Shown here: piece after piece, positions 19,909-30,022 of the stretch
Layout: each line of letters starts with the position of its first letter
Numbering within the stretch: the first letter of the stretch is position 1
Source: Saccharomyces paradoxus
Taxonomy: Eukaryota; Ascomycota; Saccharomycetes; Saccharomycetales; Saccharomycetaceae
DNA length: 64,000 nt
Assembly: GCF_002079055.1 (NCBI RefSeq)
Contig: NC_047490.1
Coordinates: forward strand, 372,001 to 436,000
Direction of reading: 5' to 3'
Made by a program: the position numbers and the translations under genes
The notes under the pieces: model-generated
Databases searched by the model: none
Seen by the model: the letters and a program-made list of their open reading frames with translations, nothing else
Told to the model about the DNA's origin: nothing

Positions 19909-22755
19909 TTATGAAGGTCCATTTTTTAAGAAGGCTATCAAGTCTATGCCGCTACTATCACTATTGTTCTGCGTCCCCCTTATTAGATTAGTAGTCGTAC
20001 CAGGTATTGTGGGCCCGAGAAGATAATCTTCGGATATAGTAGCCTCCGGATAGCGTAGATTCTTATTCTCTTCGATGCTATTCTCATCTTCGTTTGTGGT
20101 AATATTATTTAAAAAGAAGCTCGATTTAATCAAACTGTTACTTGAAGCGTTTTGATGTTGTTCTTGACTTTTTTTTTGGTTTAATGCAAATTTCAATCCA
20201 GGTAGAGAAAAATGGTCGTGATTGTACCGTATTTTCAACGATCTGTTTAATTCATCAAGATCTATTCCGCCAAGCATCGGAATATGGTGAATGATCCTCC
20301 AAAACAAGGGCACTTCAACCTCTTCGGCTCTAATGTTATTGAGCGTTGTCTGTAGTTCAAGTGAGTTTGATGGAAGAGAGCGATCGCTACTATTAGTTTT
20401 GGTCTCATCTGATTCTATGCGTTTATTATCGTTTGAGTCTTTGGCTGAATAGTAGTTTTCCCAGTATTCAAAATCGTCACAATTATCATAAAAACTAATG
20501 TGTAATTTTAGCTCAAACAATTGTTTGAAGAAGCGTTCAACAAACCACAATGTGCGCTTCAGAGTACTTGTAGAGTACTTCCAGCACTTTCTTCTCTTCC
20601 ACTTGCCACGATAGTACCAACCCTTTTTACCCCAATTGCTATGGCAAAACTTCAGAATTTCCTTTTCGCCAAGCTCTCCTTTTAGGATATATTGTTCAAT
20701 GAGGTACTTTGATTCTGTTTTGGCCCATGAATAATTCCAGGGTTTTTCCTTGAAAAGGTATACAATGACGTCGACGAGGCAACTTAATGGTCGTACGCAA
20801 GTGTCAATGTATGTCACCCACATGGTAGGCCCATGCTTTATTTCATGTTTGTATTGTAAAGCATCCGCAATGATGGGAAAGAGCCAAATTGCAATATATG
20901 ACAGTGGGTAAATGAATATTGCCCTTAAATTCTTTTGAATTTGTGCCCTACGTTTTTTCATTTGTTTGTAGGTTTGAGCCTGGAAGTGCTGTTGCACGTT
21001 AGTGAAACTCAAATTCTCTCCTCCGTTCGTATTATTATTTACGCTATCCTGTGAAGATCCTTGGCACTGAGTAAATGCTTCATTAGAAACTATAGGAATA
21101 TTATCGACTGAGTTAGTATTGTTGTCACCAATATTATTGACAATATTACTATGATTGTTATTGCTATTATCATTACTATTATTATTGTTGTTGTTATCAT
21201 TATTATTATCATTATTATTATTATTATTATTATTATTGTTATTGTTATTATTATTATCATTATTATCATTATTATTGTTGTTGTTGTTATTGTTGTAGAT
21301 GTTGCTACGTTCATCCTTGCGGTAGTTGTTATCGTTATCATTATTATACGTTGCTGGGGGATATTCTAGAGAATTCGGGCAAGAAAAAGTCTGATGTCCC
21401 AGCATTGAACTTTTTCCTCTATCCCGCCCTTCATTTTCAACGCTAAATGTAACATTATGCTCGTTTTGCTTGGCTATAAATTCCGAATGATTAAACGAAA
21501 TGTCATTGTCACAATCATAAGATTTATTTCTCTCCAAATCAGGATGTTTAGACGTTGCGCATCTGGATATATTGCGTGCTTTGGTAGAGTTATAGTCAAG
21601 TAAGCGAACCCCGCCACTTATCGAGACATTCTCATCGCTCCCTGTATTTGTTTTCTTGAATATCGTAGGTATCTCGTTGGAACTTTGGCCAAAATTGAAA
21701 GTGCCACTGCTGCTACCTGAATCGTCTGTTTCCTCAGTTGGATCTACAAACGATATGGTGAAGAAATTCTTTAGATTTCTCAAAATATGTAGCAATGGCA
21801 ATTTAAAATAGGATCGGAAATACCATTTGGCTTTCCCCCAATTGCCTAGCCCAAACATTTTTTTTTTTTTTTTCTCTTCTTCTTGTATATTATGGTTAAA
21901 GTCTCCAATTTGCGCTTTAATTCTTTTACTTTCACTGGTAATGAAAATATAAATACTGAGGTATACCGCGAATATGAAAATAATAATGAAATACCTAGGA
22001 GCCCAGCTTAGAACAATTTTATACCAGTAGGGCTTGGGCGGTAAGTAGCACCATGCACTCCAAGGTTTGTAGCCACCTTGTCTGGGGGAGTCGGGGAAAT
22101 TATAGTTATTATTATCCAACACAACAGTGGTCTCAGAATCATCATTGAGTTTATTGTAATTAATGAAGGCTAAGCTTGCCAGAACGGCAGGCACTAGAGC
22201 AGTGATGGGCCAGATGTAGGACCTTTTTTTGTATAGGCCACCCTCCATATTTCCTGATCTTTTATTTCGCCATTTCCAGTTGGGTTTGAAGATCAAAACA
22301 GCAAAGTGGATGGCGAATATCATTATGGCCATGTCTGCACCTTCAATAGCAAAGGCTGTAAACCAGCCCAAGGTATTAAAAAATGCAGGTTTTGCGTACA
22401 CACTATTATCAATCAGGATAATCATGGGATAAATCATCAGAATAAAAGCTTTAAGAAAGTCGCAAATTATTAAAAATGCAATGAGATCATGTCTGAAGAC
22501 TTTCCTTCTCTTATCCATTTTGGAGAGAAAGAACATTCCGAGGCATCCGGCAATAAGGGACACTGCAGAGGCTGTTATAGCTATTATCCTTAATTGCAAC
22601 AGCTGCGGCGCTGTAAAGGTGGAAGTCATCCCCGGTAGCCCCAGCAGTTGGTTAACGGTAGTAGTGTTAAGCTGTCGGAGTACATCTGCTTTCTTTTCTA
22701 ATAGGGACGACCTTTTTGACGTGTTAAAATTCGGGGAAAATCCCTCAGTAATCAT
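19909..22755 (-). CDS. GPR1: GPR1, G-protein-coupled receptor for glucose/sucrose signalling
   Basis: 948 residues. Five hydrophobic helices fall in about residues 50-280, a very long third cytoplasmic loop follows, then the last two helices near 620-690 (FIYPLSYIAIWLFPIIADAL and the segment after it) and a long C-terminal tail. The loop contains a polyasparagine tract of about 45 residues. Gpr1 is the plasma-membrane receptor that activates the G-alpha protein Gpa2 and adenylate cyclase on sugar addition and is needed for pseudohyphal growth. It is slightly shorter than the 961 residues I recall for the reference, probably from Asn-run length variation. Confidence 0.95.
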   Translation of the reverse strand: MITEGFSPNFNTSKRSSLLEKKADVLRQLNTTTVNQLLGLPGMTSTFTAPQLLQLRIIAITASAVSLIAGCLGMFFLSKMDKRRKVFRHDLIAFLIICDFLKAFILMIYPMIILIDNSVYAKPAFFNTLGWFTAFAIEGADMAIMIFAIHFAVLIFKPNWKWRNKRSGNMEGGLYKKRSYIWPITALVPAVLASLAFINYNKLNDDSETTVVLDNNNYNFPDSPRQGGYKPWSAWCYLPPKPYWYKIVLSWAPRYFIIIFIFAVYLSIYIFITSESKRIKAQIGDFNHNIQEEEKKKKKMFGLGNWGKAKWYFRSYFKLPLLHILRNLKNFFTISFVDPTEETDDSGSSSGTFNFGQSSNEIPTIFKKTNTGSDENVSISGGVRLLDYNSTKARNISRCATSKHPDLERNKSYDCDNDISFNHSEFIAKQNEHNVTFSVENEGRDRGKSSMLGHQTFSCPNSLEYPPATYNNDNDNNYRKDERSNIYNNNNNNNNNDNNDNNNNNNNNNNNNNNNDNNNDNNNNNNSNDNSNNNHSNIVNNIGDNNTNSVDNIPIVSNEAFTQCQGSSQDSVNNNTNGGENLSFTNVQQHFQAQTYKQMKKRRAQIQKNLRAIFIYPLSYIAIWLFPIIADALQYKHEIKHGPTMWVTYIDTCVRPLSCLVDVIVYLFKEKPWNYSWAKTESKYLIEQYILKGELGEKEILKFCHSNWGKKGWYYRGKWKRRKCWKYSTSTLKRTLWFVERFFKQLFELKLHISFYDNCDDFEYWENYYSAKDSNDNKRIESDETKTNSSDRSLPSNSLELQTTLNNIRAEEVEVPLFWRIIHHIPMLGGIDLDELNRSLKIRYNHDHFSLPGLKFALNQKKSQEQHQNASSNSLIKSSFFLNNITTNEDENSIEENKNLRYPEATISEDYLLGPTIPGTTTNLIRGTQNNSDSSGIDLIAFLKNGPS
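21163..21293 (-). repeat. Asn-coding trinucleotide tract in GPR1
   Basis: Imperfect AAT/AAC repeats on the coding strand (ATT/GTT on the plus strand) encode the polyasparagine stretch of the third cytoplasmic loop, with Asp and Ser interruptions. Such tracts vary in length between strains. The tract is also open on the opposite strand as Ile/Val codons, which makes a spurious frame. Confidence 0.85.
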
Positions 22756-23288
22756 TTTGAATCGGTAACTTTGCTTTTATTTGTCACACTTCGGATCACT
22801 CGCTTGTCGATTGTTTGGTTAATTCTTGTTGCTTCGTATGGACACACACAACTTCTTCTGATACGGTAGAGGAAGGGATGCAGACCAATAAAATGGACGA
22901 AAGATAAGAAAAGAGGCAGAAGAGAACGTTCGTTTACGTTAAATATGGACTTCGCAAAGAAACGTTAATAAATATGATGTTTTTGCCTCAGTGTGTTAAT
23001 CCTCTAGCTCACTTCTTCGTTGCCTTCTACGCTCTTAGTTAAACAATGGGTCCGGCTCAAATCTGGAAAGAAGATTTATGAATCTTGAAAGGAAAAAAAG
23101 TGATATCAAAAAAAAAAAAAATAGAAAAAGAAAAATAAGAGAACAGAAAAACGAATTTAATTATTGAGAAGAGGTTCCAGGGAAAGGACTTTCATATATA
23201 CATACTACTTGAATCTAAATCGTCAGCCGCTTCACTAGATTTTCTTGGCCGTACTACTGTGGTTCATTAGGTAAGTAGGTTGCTAAGA
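22756..23288. other. SLM3-GPR1 intergenic region
   Basis: Promoter of GPR1 and 3' region of SLM3, both minus-strand genes. Purine-rich near 23085-23150 with an A13 run. No gene or named element recognised. Confidence 0.5.
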
Positions 23289-24593
23289 TTAATCGCTACC
23301 GCGGATCGTGGAGTGTGACATACTTTGTTCGTTAGAATGAGGTGTATGGGTGTCATTATTATGTACATGCGAAATGGGCCCACTCCCAAGAACTCTATCG
23401 TCAATATAGAGACAGCAGGATTGTCCAGGAGCCATAGCACGTTGCTTTAAGGCTAACTGTATCGTTATGTCGAGGTTGTCGCCTGAACTATTCAGTGTGC
23501 ACGATCTAATTTGAACTGGGACCTGCAGCGACCGGAATTGTAATGTCAGAGCACTAGTATTTTGCAAAGCGTTTATAGTGTCCTCCTTGGGACTTAAGGA
23601 GGCAAAGTTTTCAATTCGAATAGTATCCCTGTATAATGCAGCATTATCCCTTCCGCGGACTATCACGATTTCGTTGGTATCCCTCAGTTTTTCACTTACA
23701 AACCAGGACCCTTGGTAATTTGGATCAGCCTGTGGCATGGATATGCCCACTTTCTGCCCAATTGTATAAGACCACAACCCATCATGCCTCCCCCATCGCG
23801 TTTTGGTACCGGACTGTGGGTCAACAGTAATGATATCACCCGGTGAACTAGGTAGATAGTGCTTTAAAAAATTCTTGAACTTTCCATGTTGCGAATTGTT
23901 GACGAAGCAGATGCCCTGTGAGTCTGGCTTTTCTGCGGTCGGGAGGCCCACATACTTCGCTAAATCTCGCACTTCGGGTTTAGTTAAATGGCCAATGGGT
24001 AGTAACAACGACGGCAAAACAGTGGGGTTGATTTGGGAAAGGTAATAACTTTGATCCTTGGGCCTGTAAATGCTTCTTAATAAATAGAAGAACTCTTTTC
24101 CGTCCACTTTCTGCATAACTCGGGCGTAATGGCCTGTAACAAGCCAATAGTTACCAGTCCCATACTTCTCATCCAGCCACTCCCTTAGCTTGCCAAACTT
24201 GACGAATTTGTTACACCCGATATCTGGATTAGGCGTCGACCCTTCATTGTAGCCCCTCAACATCGGTTCAAATACATCTATCCAATAATCCTGCTCGAAA
24301 TTAACTTTGTCAACTGGGATGTTTAAATGTCCAGCAACACGGTTTACATCTCTCCAATCCTTCTCGTAGCATGGCTCCTTGCCGGGATCATCCAAGGATT
24401 GTGATTCAGACCAGTTCTGCATGTATACTCCTCGCGTATTTGGAAACTCTGCAGCAAACAGTGCTGCCGCCACAGAAGAATCTACTCCAGACGACATCGC
24501 CACTATCACGTTGTCAAACTTCGCTGGTAGCCGCTGTGGTCTGTATGGCGCAGCACTTCTTCGTCCTATTAAGTTTAAGTATCTTCCCAGCAT
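23289..24593 (-). CDS. SLM3: SLM3 (MTU1), mitochondrial tRNA-specific 2-thiouridylase
   Basis: 434 residues from the ATG at 24593. The PP-loop SSGVDS is at 34-39; the two catalytic cysteines of MnmA/TRMU enzymes are Cys127 (PDIGCNKF) and Cys229 (SQGICF). The N-terminus (MLGRYLNLIGRRSAAPYRPQ) is a typical mitochondrial presequence. Slm3 makes the 2-thio group of the wobble uridine in mitochondrial tRNA-Lys, -Glu and -Gln. An ATG two codons upstream (24599) is in frame and could be the real start. The tail after GPISHV is about 17 residues longer than the S. cerevisiae protein as I recall it (417). Confidence 0.93.
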   Translation of the reverse strand: MLGRYLNLIGRRSAAPYRPQRLPAKFDNVIVAMSSGVDSSVAAALFAAEFPNTRGVYMQNWSESQSLDDPGKEPCYEKDWRDVNRVAGHLNIPVDKVNFEQDYWIDVFEPMLRGYNEGSTPNPDIGCNKFVKFGKLREWLDEKYGTGNYWLVTGHYARVMQKVDGKEFFYLLRSIYRPKDQSYYLSQINPTVLPSLLLPIGHLTKPEVRDLAKYVGLPTAEKPDSQGICFVNNSQHGKFKNFLKHYLPSSPGDIITVDPQSGTKTRWGRHDGLWSYTIGQKVGISMPQADPNYQGSWFVSEKLRDTNEIVIVRGRDNAALYRDTIRIENFASLSPKEDTINALQNTSALTLQFRSLQVPVQIRSCTLNSSGDNLDITIQLALKQRAMAPGQSCCLYIDDRVLGSGPISHVHNNDTHTPHSNEQSMSHSTIRGSD

Positions 24594-24888
24594 TTTCATC
24601 TGAATTGAGTCGACTGGCAAACTAATACGCTCGCATTCTCAATGTCTCACCATGCTGCCAACCCTTCATTCTTGCATAATAAGCAATGTTTTGTCACAAT
24701 TGCTGAAAAAAAAAGAATAGACCGATTGTTTACTACCCGGCGCTCTTAAAATTTTCAAGTGATGAGATGAAATTTGTACAAAATGGCTTTAACAGAGAGC
24801 TACTGGTACTTCTCTAACTTCCTCCTGCTTTGAGTATAAATACTTTTTCACTTATATTACCACCATATATATATCTCTAACCTAGAAT
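24594..24888. promoter_or_regulatory. Divergent SLM3/DBP10 promoter with RRPE and PAC motifs
   Basis: AAAATTTT (RRPE core) at 24748-24755 is followed closely by GATGAGATGA (PAC element, consensus GCGATGAGATGA) at 24761-24770. This pair marks the ribosome-biogenesis regulon bound by Stb3 and by Dot6/Tod6. It lies about 120 bases before the DBP10 ATG, matching its job in 60S assembly. SLM3 starts from the other side and may be a passive neighbour. Confidence 0.7.
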
Positions 24889-27876
24889 ATGGCAGGCATG
24901 CAGAAAAGGAAAAGGGATCTCGAAGACCAAGACGTCAATGGAAGCGAAGAAGACGACATCGCCTTTGATATTGCTAACGAAATTGCTTTAAATGTTAGCG
25001 AAAGTGATTCCAACGACTCCGACAGTGAGGTTGAAGCTGGTTATGGGCCCAGTGATGTTCAGGATGTGATCGAATATAGCTCCGATGAGGAAGAAAGAAG
25101 GAATAATAAGAAGAAGGCTGAAGACAAGAACGCAAAGAAAAACAAGAATAGTAAGAAGGAAGTAGCAGCATTCCCGATATTGGAACTTTCAGACGATGAA
25201 AATAATCCATCTGGTAAAACTCAAGCAGGTGACGATGAGGATGATGTCAATGAATATTTTTCCACGAATAATTTGGAAAAAAAAAAGCATAAAAAAGGTA
25301 GTTTCCCCAGTTTTGGTTTATCTAAAATTGTATTGAACAATATTAAGAGGAAGGGATTCCGCCAGCCCACTCCTATTCAAAGGAAGACTATCCCACTGAT
25401 TTTGCAAAGTAGGGATATCGTTGGTATGGCACGTACCGGTTCTGGTAAAACGGCAGCATTTATCTTACCAATGGTGGAAAAATTGAAAAGCCATTCTGGT
25501 AAGATTGGTGCTCGTGCAGTGATTCTATCGCCTTCCAGAGAATTAGCCATGCAAACTTTCAATGTCTTCAAGGATTTTGCCAAAGGAACAGAACTAAGAA
25601 GTGTCCTCTTGACCGGTGGTGATTCCTTGGAAGAGCAATTTAGCATGATGATGACCAACCCAGACGTTATTATTGCAACACCCGGTAGATTTTTACATTT
25701 GAAGGTCGAAATGAACCTCGATTTGAAGAGTGTCGAATACGTTGTCTTTGATGAAGCCGATAGATTGTTTGAAATGGGTTTCCAAGAACAATTGAATGAA
25801 CTACTTGCATCTCTGCCTACAACAAGACAGACCTTGTTGTTTTCTGCTACTTTACCCAATTCATTGGTTGATTTTGTTAAGGCCGGTTTGGTCAATCCAG
25901 TTTTGGTCCGTTTAGATGCAGAAACGAAAGTTTCAGAAAATTTAGAAATGCTTTTCCTATCCACTAAAAACGCAGATAGAGAGGCGAACCTATTATACAT
26001 TTTACAAGAAATCATAAAGATTCCGTTAGCCACTAGTGAACAACTTCAAAAGCTTCAAAAGAGTAACAATGAGGCAGATAGTGACTCGGACGACGAAAAT
26101 GATCGCCAGAAGAAGAAGAGGAATTTCAAGAAGGAAAAGTTCCGCAAACAAAAAATGCCTGCAGCTAATGAATTGCCTTCTGAAAAGGCAACTATTCTGT
26201 TCGTTCCAACACGACATCATGTGGAATACATTTCTCAACTCTTGAGAGACTGTGGATATTTGATTTCGTATATCTACGGTACTTTGGATCAACATGCTCG
26301 TAAACGTCAATTATATAATTTTAGAGCAGGTTTGACTTCCATTTTGGTTGTCACAGATGTTGCTGCAAGAGGTGTTGATATCCCAATGTTAGCTAATGTT
26401 ATTAATTACACGCTACCTGGTTCATCAAAAATTTTTGTACATCGTGTGGGTAGAACTGCAAGAGCTGGTAACAAAGGTTGGGCGTATTCCATAGTTGCTG
26501 AAAATGAGTTACCTTATCTACTAGATTTGGAGCTATTTTTGGGTAAAAAAATTCTTTTAACGCCAATGTACGATAGCCTAGTTGATTTGATGAAGAAAAG
26601 ATGGGTAGATGAGGGCAAACTGGAATATCAATTTCAACCTCCAAAACTCTCCTACACCAAAAGACTCGTTCTAGGTTCATGCCCAAGACTGGATGTTGAA
26701 GGTTTAGGTGACCTTTATAAAAATCTTATGACCTCTAATTTTGACCTCCAGTTGGCAAGGAAAACAGCCATGAAAGCAGAAAAACTATACTATAGAACAC
26801 GTACTTCCGCCTCCCCTGAATCTTTAAAGAGAAGTAAAGAGATCATTGCTTCCGGTTGGGATGCCCAGAATGCATTTTTCGGTAAAAATGAAGAGAAGGA
26901 GAAGTTGGATTTTTTGGCTAAACTGCAAAACAGAAGAAACAAAGAAACGGTGTTTGAATTCACGAGAAACCCAGACGATGAAATGTCAGTGTTTATGAAA
27001 AGGAGAAGAAGACAACTAGCGCCAATTCAACGAAAGGCAACTGAAAGAAGGGAGCTATTAGAAAAGGAAAGAATGGCTGGCCTTTCACATTCTATCGAAG
27101 ATGAAATTTTAAAAGGCGATGATGGTGAGACAGGCTATACTGTGTCCGAAGATGCTTTGAGAGAGTTCGAAGATGCAGACCAATTATTAGAAGCACAAGA
27201 AAACGAAAACAAGAAGAAAAAGAAATCAAAGACTTTTAAAGACCCTACTTTCTTCTTAAGTCACTATGCACCAGCTGGCGAAATACAAGATAAACAATTG
27301 CACATAACCAGTGGGTTCGCTAATGATGCTGCTCAAGCGGCTTACGATTTAAATAGCGATGATAAAGTGCAAGTTCATAAGCAAACAGCCACTGTGAAAT
27401 GGGACAAAAAAAGAAAGAAATATGTTAACACTCAAGGTATTGATAATAAGAAATACATTATTGGTGAAAGTGGTCAAAAAATCGCAGCAAGCTTCAGATC
27501 TGGCAGATTTGATGATTGGTCGAAGGCAAGAAATTTGAAACCATTGAAAGTTGGTTCTAGAGAAACAAGCATACCATCCAACTTTCTCGAAGACCCTTCA
27601 CAAGGTCCTGGTGCAAGTGGTAGAACTGTCCGTGGGAAGTTCAAGCATAAACAAATGAAAGCACCTAAAATGCCAGATAAACATAGAGATAATTACTATT
27701 CACAAAAGAAGAAGGTGGAAAAGGCTCTAGAAGGAGGTATTGCCGTCAAAGGATATAACAACGCTCCGGGTCTACGAAGTGAATTGAAATCAACTGAACA
27801 AATTAGAAAAGATAGGATTATGGCAGAAAAAAAACGTGCGAAGAATGCCCGTCCTTCCAAAAAGCGTAAATTTTAG
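24889..27876 (+). CDS. DBP10: DBP10, DEAD-box RNA helicase of 60S ribosome assembly
   Basis: 995 residues, the length of yeast Dbp10. An acidic/basic N-terminus is followed by the helicase core: Q motif near 138-166, ARTGSGKT at 181-188, SPSRELA, TPGR, DEAD at 288-291, SAT, then VTDVAARGVDIP and HRVGRTARAG in the second RecA domain. A charged insertion lies between the two halves. The DBP10CT domain and a Lys-rich nucleolar tail ending KKRKF complete it. It remodels pre-60S rRNA near the peptidyl transferase centre. The RRPE/PAC motifs upstream agree with this role. Confidence 0.97.
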   Translation: MAGMQKRKRDLEDQDVNGSEEDDIAFDIANEIALNVSESDSNDSDSEVEAGYGPSDVQDVIEYSSDEEERRNNKKKAEDKNAKKNKNSKKEVAAFPILELSDDENNPSGKTQAGDDEDDVNEYFSTNNLEKKKHKKGSFPSFGLSKIVLNNIKRKGFRQPTPIQRKTIPLILQSRDIVGMARTGSGKTAAFILPMVEKLKSHSGKIGARAVILSPSRELAMQTFNVFKDFAKGTELRSVLLTGGDSLEEQFSMMMTNPDVIIATPGRFLHLKVEMNLDLKSVEYVVFDEADRLFEMGFQEQLNELLASLPTTRQTLLFSATLPNSLVDFVKAGLVNPVLVRLDAETKVSENLEMLFLSTKNADREANLLYILQEIIKIPLATSEQLQKLQKSNNEADSDSDDENDRQKKKRNFKKEKFRKQKMPAANELPSEKATILFVPTRHHVEYISQLLRDCGYLISYIYGTLDQHARKRQLYNFRAGLTSILVVTDVAARGVDIPMLANVINYTLPGSSKIFVHRVGRTARAGNKGWAYSIVAENELPYLLDLELFLGKKILLTPMYDSLVDLMKKRWVDEGKLEYQFQPPKLSYTKRLVLGSCPRLDVEGLGDLYKNLMTSNFDLQLARKTAMKAEKLYYRTRTSASPESLKRSKEIIASGWDAQNAFFGKNEEKEKLDFLAKLQNRRNKETVFEFTRNPDDEMSVFMKRRRRQLAPIQRKATERRELLEKERMAGLSHSIEDEILKGDDGETGYTVSEDALREFEDADQLLEAQENENKKKKKSKTFKDPTFFLSHYAPAGEIQDKQLHITSGFANDAAQAAYDLNSDDKVQVHKQTATVKWDKKRKKYVNTQGIDNKKYIIGESGQKIAASFRSGRFDDWSKARNLKPLKVGSRETSIPSNFLEDPSQGPGASGRTVRGKFKHKQMKAPKMPDKHRDNYYSQKKKVEKALEGGIAVKGYNNAPGLRSELKSTEQIRKDRIMAEKKRAKNARPSKKRKF

Positions 27877-28199
27877 GCAGTGAAGAACTATCTAAATCTA
27901 CAGATATATAGTTTACATATGTACCATAGTGAAAAATGAAAAAAGATGGCGTATCTGTTCTTTGTAGTTTGTAATGTCATTGTTTTGTCAGTTGTTAAAT
28001 CATGTTCATAATTTTCTCTGCAGCGCATTTTATCCTAGCTTTCCGATGAGGCGGCAAAGAAGTTTCAAGTATCGGCTGACGAAAAGTTATAAATAAACAA
28101 CTCACTAATAAAGCAGATCAAGAACCTTTGACGACCAAGTGAGGGGGTACATATTCATTTAAATTTTGCTTTAATATAAGTAGCTAGGCCACTATCTCA
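27877..28199. other. DBP10-PRP9 intergenic region
   Basis: Promoter of PRP9. GGCGGCAAA at 28050-28058 differs by one base from the Rpn4 element GGTGGCAAA; this may be chance. Nothing else seen. Confidence 0.4.
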
Positions 28200-29795
28200 A
28201 TGAATTTACTGGAAACAAGGAGGTCCTTGTTAGAAGACATGGAAATCATTGAAAATGCTATAGCAGAAAGGATTCAACGGAATCCAGAGTTATACTACCA
28301 CTATATACAGGAATCAAGCAAAGTTTTTCCTGATACTAAACTACCTAGGTCATCATTGATAGCAGAAAATAAAATATACAAATTTAAGAAAGTTAAGAGG
28401 AAGAGAAAACAGGTAATCTTGCAGCAGCATGAGATAAACCTTTTTCTTCAAGATTATCGAGAGAAACAGCAAAATTTCAATAGAATCAATGGTCCAGAAG
28501 GCACACAGGAAGATGATAAAGATTTGCCTAGTTTCGAAGAAAAATTACAACAGTTTGAGGAGGAACTTAAAAATGAGGATGAGAACTTTGAACTGGATAT
28601 AAATTCTAAAAGAGATAAATATGCTTTATTCTCATCTTCTTCTGATCCGTCGAAGCGCACCAATATACTGTCTGACAGAGCTAGAGATTTGGACTTAAAT
28701 GGGATATTCACTAGAGACGAGCAATATGGTGAATACATGGAGATGGAACAATTTCATTCTTTATGGTTGAACGTAATTAAGCGAAGTGATTGTTCATTGC
28801 TCCAATTTCTTGACGTTGTAGAATTATTTTTAGACGACAAGAAATATTTGCTAACCCCACCGATGGATCGTAAAAATGACAGGTACATGGCCTTTTTGGT
28901 AAAGTTGAGCAAATATGTAGAAACCTTTTTCTTCAAAAGTTATGCTTTGTTTGACAGAGAGATAGTTGAAAATTTAACCAAGTCTGACTTAGAACATTCA
29001 TACTGTAGGGGATCACTTAAATCCGAGACAAAAGGCATTTATTGCCCTTTTTGTTCCAAGTGGTTCAAGACATTTCCTGTTTTCGAAAGCCATTTAGTGG
29101 GGAAAAGCCATAAGAAAAACGAATCTAAAAGGAGAGAATTTGTGTACTCTGAATATAAGCTGCATCGATATTTGAAATATCTAAAAGATGAATTTTCTCG
29201 TACGAGAAGTTTTGTTGAAAGAAAACTGGCATTTACGGCAAATGAAAGAATGGCGGAAATGGATATTTTAACACAGAAGTATGAAGCGCCTGCCTATGAT
29301 CTGACTGAAAAGGAGGGCGACGAACAAGGGGATGGTAGGCAGAGAGATGATCAACCGCAAGAAGAATATCTCTTCGGTAAATCATTCGACATGCCATTGG
29401 GTCCAGATGGATTGCCTATGCCATACTGGTTATATAAACTGCATGGACTTGATAGAGAATATCGCTGTGAAATTTGTTCGAATAAGATCTACAATGGACG
29501 ACGCACCTTTGAAAGACACTTCAATGAAGAAAGGCATCTTTATCACTTGCGATGCTTGGGTATTGAGCCCTCTCCAGTATTCAAGGGCATAACCAAAATT
29601 ACTGAGGCACAAAAGCTCTGGAAAAATATGCAGGGGCAGCCTCAACTGATAAGTTCTATTGCAGCCGTTCTCACAAAGCCTAATCTTTCGCAACCAAAAC
29701 TTCCTACCGAATTGGAACTAGAAGAAGAAGACGAAGAAGGAAATGTGATGAGTAAGAAGGTCTACGATGAGCTTAAGAAGCAGGGTTTGGTGTGA
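28200..29795 (+). CDS. PRP9: PRP9, SF3a subunit of the U2 snRNP (SF3a60 orthologue)
   Basis: 531 residues, within one of yeast Prp9. Two zinc-finger-like modules are visible: CPFCSKWFKTFPVFESH with a second His near residue 300, and the C-terminal matrin-type module CEICSNKIYNGRRTFERH with HLYHLRCLGI near 425-460, which is the SF3a60 signature. The N-terminal third is helical and charged and mediates contact with Prp21. Prp9 works with Prp11 and Prp21 to load the U2 snRNP on the branch site. Confidence 0.96.
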   Translation: MNLLETRRSLLEDMEIIENAIAERIQRNPELYYHYIQESSKVFPDTKLPRSSLIAENKIYKFKKVKRKRKQVILQQHEINLFLQDYREKQQNFNRINGPEGTQEDDKDLPSFEEKLQQFEEELKNEDENFELDINSKRDKYALFSSSSDPSKRTNILSDRARDLDLNGIFTRDEQYGEYMEMEQFHSLWLNVIKRSDCSLLQFLDVVELFLDDKKYLLTPPMDRKNDRYMAFLVKLSKYVETFFFKSYALFDREIVENLTKSDLEHSYCRGSLKSETKGIYCPFCSKWFKTFPVFESHLVGKSHKKNESKRREFVYSEYKLHRYLKYLKDEFSRTRSFVERKLAFTANERMAEMDILTQKYEAPAYDLTEKEGDEQGDGRQRDDQPQEEYLFGKSFDMPLGPDGLPMPYWLYKLHGLDREYRCEICSNKIYNGRRTFERHFNEERHLYHLRCLGIEPSPVFKGITKITEAQKLWKNMQGQPQLISSIAAVLTKPNLSQPKLPTELELEEEDEEGNVMSKKVYDELKKQGLV

Positions 29796-29887
29796 AATCT
29801 CCCTACTATATGTATGTTTGTTTGATAAATAGCAGTCGTATGCATTTATATTGTCTTTGGTACAGCGGATTTATCGTAACGGCCTTA

Positions 29888-29894
29888 TTACCCG
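29888..29894 (-). promoter_or_regulatory. Reb1 site upstream of ARP2
   Basis: TTACCCG, the exact Reb1 core on the minus strand, lies about 130 bases before the ARP2 ATG. A nucleosome-clearing role at the ARP2 promoter is likely, and it could also block read-through from PRP9. Confidence 0.5.
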
Positions 29895-30022
29895 TCGCAT
29901 GGCTTTTGAAATGCGAAAACAACTTGAGGACCCATATAATGGAAGAAAACGGACATGAAAGTCAAGTATAGGCTGTCAGAAGACAAATAACTGTAATAAA
30001 CTAACAAAATCATATACTAATA

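Noticed and set aside
21090-21369. Ile/Val-rich open frames on both strands at the GPR1 trinucleotide tract
   Set aside because: They are other-frame readings of the polyasparagine codons.
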